From the IMG/VR virus record IMGVR_UViG_3300003621_000014, positions 8,337 through 36,045 of that record: 27,709 nucleotides of DNA, one strand, 5' to 3'. Both the position numbers and the translations under genes were made by a program. Below are positions 6,901 to 13,324 of the stretch, in pieces. A model generated the notes under the pieces. It saw only the letters and a program-made list of their open reading frames with translations, made no database searches and was not told the DNA's origin. Source of the DNA: a virus. Every line of letters begins with the position of its first letter. Position 1 is the stretch's first letter.

Positions 6901-7485
6901 TTATTTAACTCCTGTTGAACCAAACCCGCCTTCACCTCTTTCTGATGAAGATAGTTTATCTTTTTTTATAAGTTTAGTCCTATCCATTGTTTGTACGGCG
7001 GCTATAACTCCTTGGGCTATTCTATCACCATTATTTACGGCAAATGATTCTGAATTATCTGTATTATAAAGTATAACCCCTACTTCGCCTCTGTAACCAG
7101 AGTCTACTGTACCAGGACTATTTAATACCATCACACCGTTTTTAAGGGCTAAACCACTTCTAGACCTAACCTGTAATTCATAACCTAACGGTATCTGAAA
7201 ATATAAACCAGTTTTTATTAATGTTCTATTACCTGGTTTTAGTTCGATCGGTTCATCTATATTGGCTCTAATATCAAAACCACTGTCGCCGTGTTTTTCG
7301 TATGATGGGTCAGGGTTGTCAGATTTATTTATAAATGATACTTTTAATTTTATACTCATGGTTTCTTGGTCGTAATCCCAGTCACCCATTAAATCTTGTG
7401 TTTGACCTAACACACTTTCTAAGTCTTTCTTAACATCCTCACTAAGAAGTTCGTTTATGTTTATATTATCTAAATGATTTTCCAT
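6901..7485 (-). CDS. dut: dUTP diphosphatase (trimeric dUTPase)
   Basis: This enzyme hydrolyses dUTP to dUMP and diphosphate, keeping uracil out of phage DNA and feeding dTMP synthesis. All five motifs of the trimeric family are present: DSGFDIRA (67-74), RSRSGLA (107-113), GTVDSGYRGEVGVIL (125-139, with the catalytic Asp in VD), GDRIAQGVI (153-161) and RGEGGFGSTG (183-192, the P-loop-like C-terminal arm). It has an unusual acidic N-terminal extension of about 43 residues; an internal ATG before SIKLKVSF would give the normal 150-residue length. I keep the ATG at 7485 because it sits 1 nt after the upstream GT stop (7487-7489), as elsewhere in this operon. A nucleotide enzyme here shows that the glycan genes are embedded in ordinary phage metabolic genes. 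Confidence 0.92.
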   Translation of the reverse strand: MENHLDNININELLSEDVKKDLESVLGQTQDLMGDWDYDQETMSIKLKVSFINKSDNPDPSYEKHGDSGFDIRANIDEPIELKPGNRTLIKTGLYFQIPLGYELQVRSRSGLALKNGVMVLNSPGTVDSGYRGEVGVILYNTDNSESFAVNNGDRIAQGVIAAVQTMDRTKLIKKDKLSSSERGEGGFGSTGVK

Positions 7486-7486
7486 T

Positions 7487-8710
7487 CTAAACTAATGATT
7501 TGTATAATTCGTCTCTATATTTTGTTACGTTATTTATATCGTAACGATCTTTAACTGTTTCGTATAACTTTTCACCTAAGTCCGTTACCATATTTGGGTT
7601 ATCCATTAACATTTTAACGTGTTTACCCCATTGTTTATGGTTTTTACTAGTTTCCACTAATAAAGAGTTACCATCACTGTTAATAGTACCACCTTTGTTT
7701 ACCGCTGATATTAAATCTATTGTATACGGACCGTAGTTTTGTGCAATGATAGGTTTTTTGTGGAAACCAGCCTCAATAACTTTTAACTGAGACTTGTATT
7801 TATTAAATTCGTTATCTAACAAAGGTGCTAATGCTACATCGAACTCGTTATAACCTGTAGCATAGTTATTAATATTTTTTGTCCATATCCTTCTGTATGG
7901 TTTGTTTAAGTCATCAAATTTAACTTCTGGGTCAAACTTCATTAGATGACTTAGATACTCGGTATCACCCTCTAATAATCTAAAATTGTTAGTTATAAAC
8001 ACCTCATACATGAACCATGTAGTTTCTAGTGGTTGCATATCTCTTTCCATCCACTTTTTAGTTTCTGGGTTGAACATTTTAACCTTACCTCTTTTATCGA
8101 AACCGCATAAAACAAATTGTATTTCATCTTTTCGTTTTGCTGTGGTCTGAGCTATATCTTTAATTAATTCGATATCTTTAATATGGGAAGACCCGCCAAG
8201 CCAACCGAACCTTAATCTATCAGATTCTGTAGGTTTTGGTGTAAATTGTTGTTCTTTTGGGTTAATCGCGTTTGGTAATACGAAACAGTTTTTGTTGTAC
8301 TTAAATACTTCATCTCTTAGTATTTCTGTTGTAACAGTTACCATATCAGCACTTTTAACTAGATTGATAATAGTTCTACTGTATCCACCTTCTTTAGCCT
8401 GTAAATACATACCGTGAGATTTATCCAATCTCCAGTAGTCATCTAAATCAAGAACTATTTTACCACCTAAAGATTTTATCTTAGCGAAAATCTCTTCGGC
8501 TTGTTGGTAATTACCCCCAGGTACCCTATTAAAAAAGAATATATTAAACTTTTTTAGGTAGTTAGTGTCGTTAAAATCTATATTTTGGTTTATCTCTACA
8601 AAATATTCTTCACTGTGGTTATTTTGTAGGGTTACGTGTGGGTCTATACACCTGTATTTACCAGATCCAGACCTATCATTAGGGTTAACTAGTATGTTTA
8701 TCTTACTCAT
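7487..8710 (-). CDS. GT-B fold glycosyltransferase (GT4-like)
   Basis: This 407-residue protein starts INILVNPNDRSGSGKYRC, like GT4 enzymes whose N-terminal domain opens with a strand and a glycine-rich loop. It continues with IVLDLDDYW, then SADMVTVTTE and FVLPNAINP (the usual link between domains), a C-terminal strand LRFGWLGGSSHIKDIEL, and FDVALAPLLDNEFNKYKSQLKVIEAG (about 295-320), with acidic and lysine residues where GT4 enzymes bind the nucleotide sugar. An inserted segment around 215-275 (KKWMERDMQPLETTWFMYEV onward) lengthens the C-terminal domain. No signal or membrane segment is seen. Similar proteins are widespread in T4-like marine phages. Donor and acceptor are unknown. The 62 nt upstream hold no clear promoter. 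Confidence 0.78.
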   Translation of the reverse strand: MSKINILVNPNDRSGSGKYRCIDPHVTLQNNHSEEYFVEINQNIDFNDTNYLKKFNIFFFNRVPGGNYQQAEEIFAKIKSLGGKIVLDLDDYWRLDKSHGMYLQAKEGGYSRTIINLVKSADMVTVTTEILRDEVFKYNKNCFVLPNAINPKEQQFTPKPTESDRLRFGWLGGSSHIKDIELIKDIAQTTAKRKDEIQFVLCGFDKRGKVKMFNPETKKWMERDMQPLETTWFMYEVFITNNFRLLEGDTEYLSHLMKFDPEVKFDDLNKPYRRIWTKNINNYATGYNEFDVALAPLLDNEFNKYKSQLKVIEAGFHKKPIIAQNYGPYTIDLISAVNKGGTINSDGNSLLVETSKNHKQWGKHVKMLMDNPNMVTDLGEKLYETVKDRYDINNVTKYRDELYKSLV

Positions 8711-8772
8711 TAAATTTATTATTTGTGTAATAATAGTAAATTTAATGCATAAATTAAAGTAAATCTGTTTAT

Positions 8773-9519
8773 TTATTTGGGTGTTACTACCCCTCTTCTA
8801 CTTACGACGTTGGAAGCGTTTTCATTAGCTTTTATTATAGCTTCTGAAATATCTGAGGTTATATAGTAGGTAGTTATGAATGAAGCGGTAAAAGTATCAC
8901 CAGCACCGCTTACGTCTATGGTTTCTTGAGGGTTTAGTGATGGGTATAATTTACTACCATGTCTAGCACCTTTAGATCCTAGTGTTACTATAATACCGTT
9001 ATGTGTTAAATGTTTATTGTTACCATATTCTGATTCATTCAATTTTATAAACGTATAACTATTTATAATATCATTATTTAATTTACGCTTAGAATCTAAT
9101 ATAGATAACTCACTTAACTCTCCTATTCTTTTTACATCAGAATCCTTTAAAAAACCTTTGTTGTAATCACTTACAACGACTATATCAGCCTGTTTTATAG
9201 ATTCTATGATATCGTTAGTCCATTCTATAGGTGTTAAACTGTCCTCACCTTTATCTACCCTTAAGAACATATGGTTAGATTTATTCTCGATATAACGTGT
9301 TTTAGTTATATTTTCAGTTTGTATCACTGAAGTAATCTGAGAGTTTGGTAATATAGACTTTAAATTTGTTGTTGTGTTACCAGACATACCTCTATTTTTA
9401 ACAGTTTTTATTGGGTTTAAAACTGGTACTGGGGCTTCTGGTGATAATCTATCCGATTTACAATAAATAAACTCGTCAGTGCAACTCTCACCTATAACTA
9501 GAATTCTAATCTTATTCAT
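8773..9519 (-). CDS. PfkB-family sugar kinase resembling the HldE (RfaE) kinase domain
   Basis: At 248 residues this matches the kinase half of HldE, which phosphorylates heptose 7-phosphate at O-1. Landmarks are LVIGESCTDEF (7-17), LSPEAPVPV (25-33, highly characteristic of RfaE/HldE), FLRVDKGE (85-92), VVSDYNKG (115-122), NESE (161-164) and DVSGAGDTF (202-210) with the catalytic Asp208 and GAGD anion hole. It is about 60 residues shorter than bacterial HldE domain I, with losses in the middle, and there is no cytidylyl/adenylyltransferase domain. It probably phosphorylates a sugar for the glycan block, but the exact substrate is inference. It starts 30 nt after the Omp28-like gene, with no terminator between them. 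Confidence 0.8.
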   Translation of the reverse strand: MNKIRILVIGESCTDEFIYCKSDRLSPEAPVPVLNPIKTVKNRGMSGNTTTNLKSILPNSQITSVIQTENITKTRYIENKSNHMFLRVDKGEDSLTPIEWTNDIIESIKQADIVVVSDYNKGFLKDSDVKRIGELSELSILDSKRKLNNDIINSYTFIKLNESEYGNNKHLTHNGIIVTLGSKGARHGSKLYPSLNPQETIDVSGAGDTFTASFITTYYITSDISEAIIKANENASNVVSRRGVVTPK

Positions 9520-9549
9520 ATAATAAAAATTTACCTTTATTAATTAAAG

Positions 9550-10320
9550 TTATTTAGTGAATGCGTTGACAAATTGTAACCCCCAAGGTTCTTGTTTGTA
9601 GATCACTAATCCGAAAGAAATATCTTTTGTTTTCCAGGAAACATCTTTTTTTACTGTAAAGTCTAGGTTAATTGTGTGGCCTCTTTCAGCACCATTTGTT
9701 GTTAATTGGTACCCAAAGTTTTCTACTGAACTAACCGTTGTTGGTTTTGCGACTCTAGCAACATAGTTGTGATGAACTGTGTTGTTCCCGTCAACATGCC
9801 CATTTTGGTAACCAACGATGTTGTCAACTATCATGTATGGGGCTATATAGTACACACCTTCCACATTAGCAAAAAACTTTGTTGTGGTTTTTAACAACAC
9901 ATTTTGACCTGATACTTCCATGTCGTAATTAGCGCTAGCAACAACGTAATCAGATTCAACGTGCTTCGTAATCACTGAATCATCAGCGTTTGGAATAAAA
10001 TTGTAAAAAAATGTTGGTACTGAACCCCCTAAGTTAAAAGTTGGTCCTACTTCATCAAACAAAGTTGAACCTTCGGTAGTTGTAAAGGCGTCTTTCCAAG
10101 CCATAAATAGGGCTTTTCCTTTGTAAGTTTCTTTCAATGTTTCAAATTGAGGAAACCCCCAACTTCCACAAGGCCCGCACCAAGTTGCAGTTCTCTTTCC
10201 GATAACAGCCATGTTTGCTTCTGTTACTTCCAATGTGTTTTCTGATTCTTCCATTGGTGATGTTTTTCGACAAGCGAATAGTGCTGTTGTGATTAACAGG
10301 CTTAAGATTATTTGTTTCAT
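9550..10320 (-). CDS. Omp28-like thioredoxin-fold lipoprotein
   Basis: This is a 256-residue exported protein. The N-terminus MKQIILSLLITTALFAC is a lipoprotein signal peptide with Cys17 as the lipidated residue, followed by an acidic linker. A thioredoxin-like active site ATWCGPCG (45-52, Cys48/Cys51) precedes FETLKETYKGKALFMAW, and the rest is a beta-rich domain (about 130-256). This is the layout of Omp28-family lipoproteins of Bacteroidota. It would be anchored in the cell envelope of the infected host and might act in disulfide exchange, envelope modification or superinfection exclusion; none of these is shown. A strong terminator lies just upstream (10357-10394), so it needs its own promoter. 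Parts of the gene (around 9770-9840) look richer in G+C than its neighbours, suggesting host origin. Confidence 0.8.
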   Translation of the reverse strand: MKQIILSLLITTALFACRKTSPMEESENTLEVTEANMAVIGKRTATWCGPCGSWGFPQFETLKETYKGKALFMAWKDAFTTTEGSTLFDEVGPTFNLGGSVPTFFYNFIPNADDSVITKHVESDYVVASANYDMEVSGQNVLLKTTTKFFANVEGVYYIAPYMIVDNIVGYQNGHVDGNNTVHHNYVARVAKPTTVSSVENFGYQLTTNGAERGHTINLDFTVKKDVSWKTKDISFGLVIYKQEPWGLQFVNAFTK

Positions 10321-10333
10321 AGTTAGTAGATTT

Positions 10334-10373
10334 ATTGCAATATAGTGAATTTAATTAAAAACCCAATTAATAT
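10334..10373 (-). promoter_or_regulatory. Weak candidate promoter for the Omp28-like gene
   Basis: On the minus strand ATTG is separated by 19 nt from TATATTGC, which approximates the Bacteroidota TTTG-N19-TAnnTTTG class with one mismatch in the first box and two in the second. It lies inside and just downstream of the hairpin terminator and ends about 15 nt before the ATG at 10320. The match is weak, but the gene must have some promoter in this gap unless it relies on read-through. Confidence 0.25.
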
Positions 10374-10394
10374 ATTGCATTTAATTGGGTTTTT
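10357..10394 (-). terminator. Rho-independent terminator, probably bidirectional
   Basis: A perfect 14-bp inverted repeat (AAAAACCCAATTAA at 10357-10370 and its complement at 10381-10394) encloses a 10-nt loop. Read leftwards, the stem ends GGGTTTTTAATT, giving a U-rich tail. It lies 6 nt beyond the stop of the DUF397-like gene and ends transcription of the 13280-10401 gene group before the Omp28-like gene. Confidence 0.85.
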
Positions 10395-10400
10395 GAGTTT

Positions 10401-10592
10401 TTAACTTTCTTGTTTGTTGGTGGTTATATCGTCGAACTTACCCGACTTGGCCGCCTCAACAAAATCAGAAAACTGTGATTTAGTCCATGTGGTTATACCT
10501 TCTGGACCTTCTTTATCGCCAAGTACTATCGTGGATTCTTTCACCTCTATTACTGGACAACATTTGTTTTTACAAAATTTTATTACAGACAT
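10401..10592 (-). CDS. Small DUF397-like protein
   Basis: This 63-residue soluble protein has the pattern CPVIEVKESTIVLGDKEGPE, then a Trp/Thr segment (TTWTKSQFSDFVEAAKSGKFD). This resembles DUF397, whose members read roughly 'C-VEV-...-VRDSKDP-GP-L-F---EW-AFL-GVK-GEFD'. DUF397 is mostly known from Actinobacteria, often next to regulators, and has no established biochemical role. Two closely spaced cysteines (Cys11, Cys12) follow Cys7. It starts 1 nt after the stop of the holin-like gene and is the last gene before the strong terminator. The match is by eye over about 45 residues, so the family name is tentative; the gene itself is well supported. Confidence 0.55.
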   Translation of the reverse strand: MSVIKFCKNKCCPVIEVKESTIVLGDKEGPEGITTWTKSQFSDFVEAAKSGKFDDITTNKQES

Positions 10593-10593
10593 A

Positions 10594-10773
10594 TCATACT
10601 TTTTTAGTATCCTTGATTTTATCTAAGATTGACCATATACCACCTATTAGTGTTGTACCACCACCGATTAATTCTAATACAAGAGCTTCGTCAGCAAACC
10701 CTTTTGCGACAACAATACCACCAACAAATGTTAGTACGTGTCTAATAATTCCCATTAATTGTTCTTTGTTCAT
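10594..10773 (-). CDS. Small holin-like membrane protein
   Basis: This is a 59-residue ORF. It begins MNKEQLMGIIRHVLTFVGG, followed by a hydrophobic glycine-rich helix (IVVAKGFADEA), a turn, and a second hydrophobic stretch (LELIGGGTTLIGGIWSIL), with a charged tail DKIKDTKKV. This closely follows a small phage protein family annotated as putative holin (Pam3-gp28-like), where 'IIRHxLTFxGG', 'VAKG' and a terminal 'GxxWSxxxK' recur. Such proteins would insert into the inner membrane and could permeabilise it at lysis. It lies 1 nt before the DUF397-like start and 13 nt after the upstream stop. No endolysin gene is seen in the window, so the lysis role rests on family resemblance only. Confidence 0.65.
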   Translation of the reverse strand: MNKEQLMGIIRHVLTFVGGIVVAKGFADEALVLELIGGGTTLIGGIWSILDKIKDTKKV

Positions 10774-10786
10774 AATTTTTATTTAT

Positions 10787-11383
10787 TTATTTATTTTTAT
10801 TATTCTCTTTTAATGACATTAATTTACCACCAAAAGTCTTTTCACCTATTTTTATTTGTATAGTCTCATCAATAGACGTATTTTTACTCATCTTGTCTAT
10901 CGTTTCTTCAACAGTTTTTTTTATGATATATTCTATCAAATTAGTGTCCATAACTGGAGCTTTAGATTCTACTACAACCTCTTTAGTTATTTCGGGTCCT
11001 GTTGATTGATATACGTTATTGTAACTGTTTTGAGTCTCGTTAACCTTACTTACAACGTTGTCTAAACCAACTGGTACTGTTGGGTCGTTAATAGGGTTGT
11101 TTAAGAAAGATTCTAATATTTCTTTAGGCATTTTAGATGACTCTAGGTTTTTCATAGTCTTTTTAGGTCCAGTGTTCTTAGACGCTACCCTTGCTTTCAT
11201 TTCAGCCTCAGATATGTACTCTGGTTCCCTTTCATTATAGTTAGGTTGTGGTGGGTATGATGTGCTAATACCATTATTTGTGTTTTGGTTGCTATTAGAG
11301 ATACCACCTTCTACTTTCTGCATTACTTTTCTTGCGTTAGCTATACCTTGAGCTAATTTATTCGCTTTTTCTTCACTATTCAT
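10787..11383 (-). CDS. Unrecognised phage protein, partly disordered
   Basis: I do not recognise this 198-residue protein. It has an N-terminal helix (MNSEEKANKLAQGIANARKV), then a low-complexity part rich in Asn, Pro and Tyr (about 28-56), a helical middle with many Lys and Glu, and a compact C-terminal segment (about 147-198) with TNLIEYIIKKTVEETIDKM and a short beta-like IQIKIGEKTFGGKLMSL. There is no signal or membrane segment. It overlaps the WYL-like gene by 8 nt. In large phages, groups of such short genes between the polymerase and a holin often encode assembly or minor virion proteins, but nothing in the sequence decides this. Confidence 0.7.
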   Translation of the reverse strand: MNSEEKANKLAQGIANARKVMQKVEGGISNSNQNTNNGISTSYPPQPNYNEREPEYISEAEMKARVASKNTGPKKTMKNLESSKMPKEILESFLNNPINDPTVPVGLDNVVSKVNETQNSYNNVYQSTGPEITKEVVVESKAPVMDTNLIEYIIKKTVEETIDKMSKNTSIDETIQIKIGEKTFGGKLMSLKENNKNK

Positions 11384-11924
11384 ATGTACTATATATCCAT
11401 TTTAGAAAACCAGAGCTGTAAGATTCATTAATAGTTAAATCGACATTTTCTCCTTCTTCATTTTTATTTACCATTTCTGGTTCTTTATAATTGGGATCTT
11501 TAGGTCCAGCTGGTTTATTAACATCTAAATAATTTATAGACTTATCATTAGCCATCTTTTTGTCTGATCCATCCGTTTTGTAATCGCTTTTAGGTTCGAA
11601 AGTTTTTAGATTCTTACCCGTGTTATCATACATCACTTTAATCGTATTATCTTTAATTTCATCAACAATGAAAGTTTTCCATTTTTGGTTTTCTGTGTTA
11701 GTCACACCTGTAGTTTGGTAGGCCCTAAGCATCCATTTACCAGTACCCTTACTTTTACCTAGTGCTACTGGTTGTACGCGTCTATAGTTTTGTTTAGTGT
11801 ACTTTTTATTGTCAGGGTCACTAACTTTAACACCTCTGTACCAGAACGAAACCTCGTATTTATTTTCAATTGCGTATCTAATAACATCTAACTTATCATC
11901 ACCGATATTTTCAATTATAAGCAT
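11376..11924 (-). CDS. WYL-like domain protein
   Basis: This is a 182-residue protein. Residues 10-110 resemble a WYL (Sm-fold) domain: VIRYAIENKYEVSFWYRG (14-31), YRRVQPVALGKSKGTGKWML (48-67), RAYQTTGVTN, and KTFIVDEIKDNTI (83-95). This copies the order 'AIxxxxxVxIxYRG ... RxVxPxxL ... WYLxAYD ... RxFxLDRI' of WYL domains, which bind ligands or nucleic acid and often sit in transcription regulators and phage-defence proteins. Here there is no helix-turn-helix; the C-terminal 75 residues are polar and probably disordered, ending in an aromatic GFLKWIYSTYE. It could be a stand-alone sensor or a structural protein that reuses the fold. It lies in a group of small late-type genes. Confidence 0.6.
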   Translation of the reverse strand: MLIIENIGDDKLDVIRYAIENKYEVSFWYRGVKVSDPDNKKYTKQNYRRVQPVALGKSKGTGKWMLRAYQTTGVTNTENQKWKTFIVDEIKDNTIKVMYDNTGKNLKTFEPKSDYKTDGSDKKMANDKSINYLDVNKPAGPKDPNYKEPEMVNKNEEGENVDLTINESYSSGFLKWIYSTYE

Positions 11925-11936
11925 AATATTATAAAA

Positions 11937-12218
11937 TTAAAGTACAGATTCGTCTGGATATGTATTAGTATTCTTGTAGTTATTAACAGCTAATAATTTA
12001 GATCTTTCAGCTACATCAGTGTCGTTACCGATAGTACCTTTCCCTAAATCACCTTTTCCTTTACTGTCACCGTCACTTACAGCATTAGGGTTTGTAGCCC
12101 CATACTCGAATGAATCTGGTTTATATTCGTTAGTTGGTATTAATTTACCTTCTCTTTCATCGCTAGCTACCTGTCTAAGTTGTTGTGAAGCAGGTACTTT
12201 TAAAATATTGTTAGCCAT
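11937..12218 (-). CDS. Small polar protein of unknown function
   Basis: I do not recognise this 93-residue protein, which begins MANNILKVPASQQLRQVASD. The middle is rich in Gly, Asp, Lys and Asn (SDGDSKGKGDLGKGTIGNDT) and looks disordered; no motif, signal or membrane segment is seen. It fits snugly between neighbours (5 nt after the upstream stop, 12 nt before the next start) in the same leftward operon, which supports it being a real gene. It may be a minor virion or scaffold component, but this is only a guess from context. Confidence 0.65.
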   Translation of the reverse strand: MANNILKVPASQQLRQVASDEREGKLIPTNEYKPDSFEYGATNPNAVSDGDSKGKGDLGKGTIGNDTDVAERSKLLAVNNYKNTNTYPDESVL

Positions 12219-12223
12219 AATCT

Positions 12224-12721
12224 TTAAATTTTATTTATTAATTTTTTTATTTTATCTATATCCTCTAATAAAGCACTATTCGTCATTAGGTCTGGTACAT
12301 CCATAACTCTATCACCTATACTAGTGTCGAAGTCATTATCTTTATCATCTTGTCTAAATTGTTGACTCATACCAGCATTAGTTTTTGCGACTTTTTGACT
12401 CTTAACCCTTTCTCTTTCACTTTTTATTAAACCCTGAACCCATTTATTCATAGCATCACCACCATTTAACTCGTATTCTATTGGGTTTAAGTTGTCTTTA
12501 TCTAGCGTATCAAAGTAATGTTTTATCATAACTAAGTTAACAAAGGGTTGGTTAGTGTTTTTTATTAAATGGTTGGCTCTTTTATAACCCTTTACTGTCT
12601 TATGTTCAGAGTGTTTTTTAATCGCACTTTTTAATAAATCAATTAACTCTTCTGGTAAGTCATAGGATTTACTCTTTAATATAGAATTTTCTTCGTTTAT
12701 GTTCTCAAATAACTCACTCAT
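12224..12721 (-). CDS. Unrecognised helical phage protein
   Basis: This 165-residue, mainly alpha-helical protein has many Lys, Asn and Asp. Segments include LPEELIDLLKSAIKKHSEHK (helix, 22-41), FVNLVMIKHYFDTLDKDNLN, and a C-terminal helix ALLEDIDKIKKLINKI. There is no recognisable domain and no signal or membrane segment. The ATG at 12721 overlaps the upstream gene by 8 nt, so the pair is probably translationally coupled. The gene is supported by its length and tight spacing. The function is unknown; the neighbourhood suggests assembly or packaging rather than metabolism, without proof. Confidence 0.7.
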   Translation of the reverse strand: MSELFENINEENSILKSKSYDLPEELIDLLKSAIKKHSEHKTVKGYKRANHLIKNTNQPFVNLVMIKHYFDTLDKDNLNPIEYELNGGDAMNKWVQGLIKSERERVKSQKVAKTNAGMSQQFRQDDKDNDFDTSIGDRVMDVPDLMTNSALLEDIDKIKKLINKI

Positions 12722-13280
12722 TATCTAAAGATTTCTTAAAGTAGTCTAGTAAAACCTTTTTTTCGGATTCATCCATATTTTTATTAAAGAATTCAATAAG
12801 TCTATCTAATTTACCTAAAATTAGGCTTTCTTTACCTCTTATTTCTTCTATGGTGGTAGGTACTACTTTGTTTATTATGCTACTGTCTTTACCTCTAGAT
12901 AATAAATCTTCTAACATTTTAAACGCCTTTTCTTTAGAAGTAGTTTTAGTTAGTTCCTCTGGGTTGGCTGGTTTAACATCTTTTTTATCCTTTATTTCTA
13001 GGAAGTAATCTTCAAAAGTGTTCTCTAAACCCTTTTTATATAGGAATTCATAAAACTTTTCTGGTGAGTCTTTTAGTTTATCTGCTTCTTCGTTGAACGG
13101 TAGTGTTGATTCTCCGTAGTATCTCCTGTAGTTTTGGAATAAAAAAGGTTGTCTAGTTTTTAATACCGAAGCGTCAGTAGTGTCATGTGACGTGTTCTTG
13201 TAATCGACATGTTTTAGATCACCACTTATGATATTACCTTCATCGTCAATAAACTCTTTGATGTTTTTATTATTTTCCAT
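12714..13280 (-). CDS. Unrecognised charged phage protein
   Basis: This 188-residue protein has a polar N-terminus (IKEFIDDEGNIISGDLKHVD), a QPFLFQNYRRYYGEST segment (about 44-59) and long charged helices after residue 60, ending LDYFKKSLDNE. There is no known motif, no signal and no membrane segment. It starts 42 nt after the polymerase stop, and a TATTTATA sequence lies 12 nt before its ATG, so it may have its own transcript start in addition to read-through from the polymerase. The function is unknown. It heads a run of seven small genes ended by the terminator at 10357-10394. Confidence 0.7.
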   Translation of the reverse strand: MENNKNIKEFIDDEGNIISGDLKHVDYKNTSHDTTDASVLKTRQPFLFQNYRRYYGESTLPFNEEADKLKDSPEKFYEFLYKKGLENTFEDYFLEIKDKKDVKPANPEELTKTTSKEKAFKMLEDLLSRGKDSSIINKVVPTTIEEIRGKESLILGKLDRLIEFFNKNMDESEKKVLLDYFKKSLDNE

Positions 13281-13324
13281 AGAATATTTTATTATAAATA
13301 TCTTTGAGTTTAGTAATATTCATA

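Noticed and set aside
8711-8772. Possible terminator after the PfkB-type kinase (AATTTA/TAAATT around TGCAT)
   Set aside because: Only A-T pairs, short stem and no clear T-run; could arise by chance.
12019-12306. Plus-strand ORF with hydrophobic C-terminus
   Set aside because: Antisense shadow of two well-packed minus-strand genes.
13273-13323. 17-codon minus-strand ORF overlapping the polymerase stop and the next gene
   Set aside because: Too short, out of frame with the next gene and no family resemblance; at most a coupling leader.
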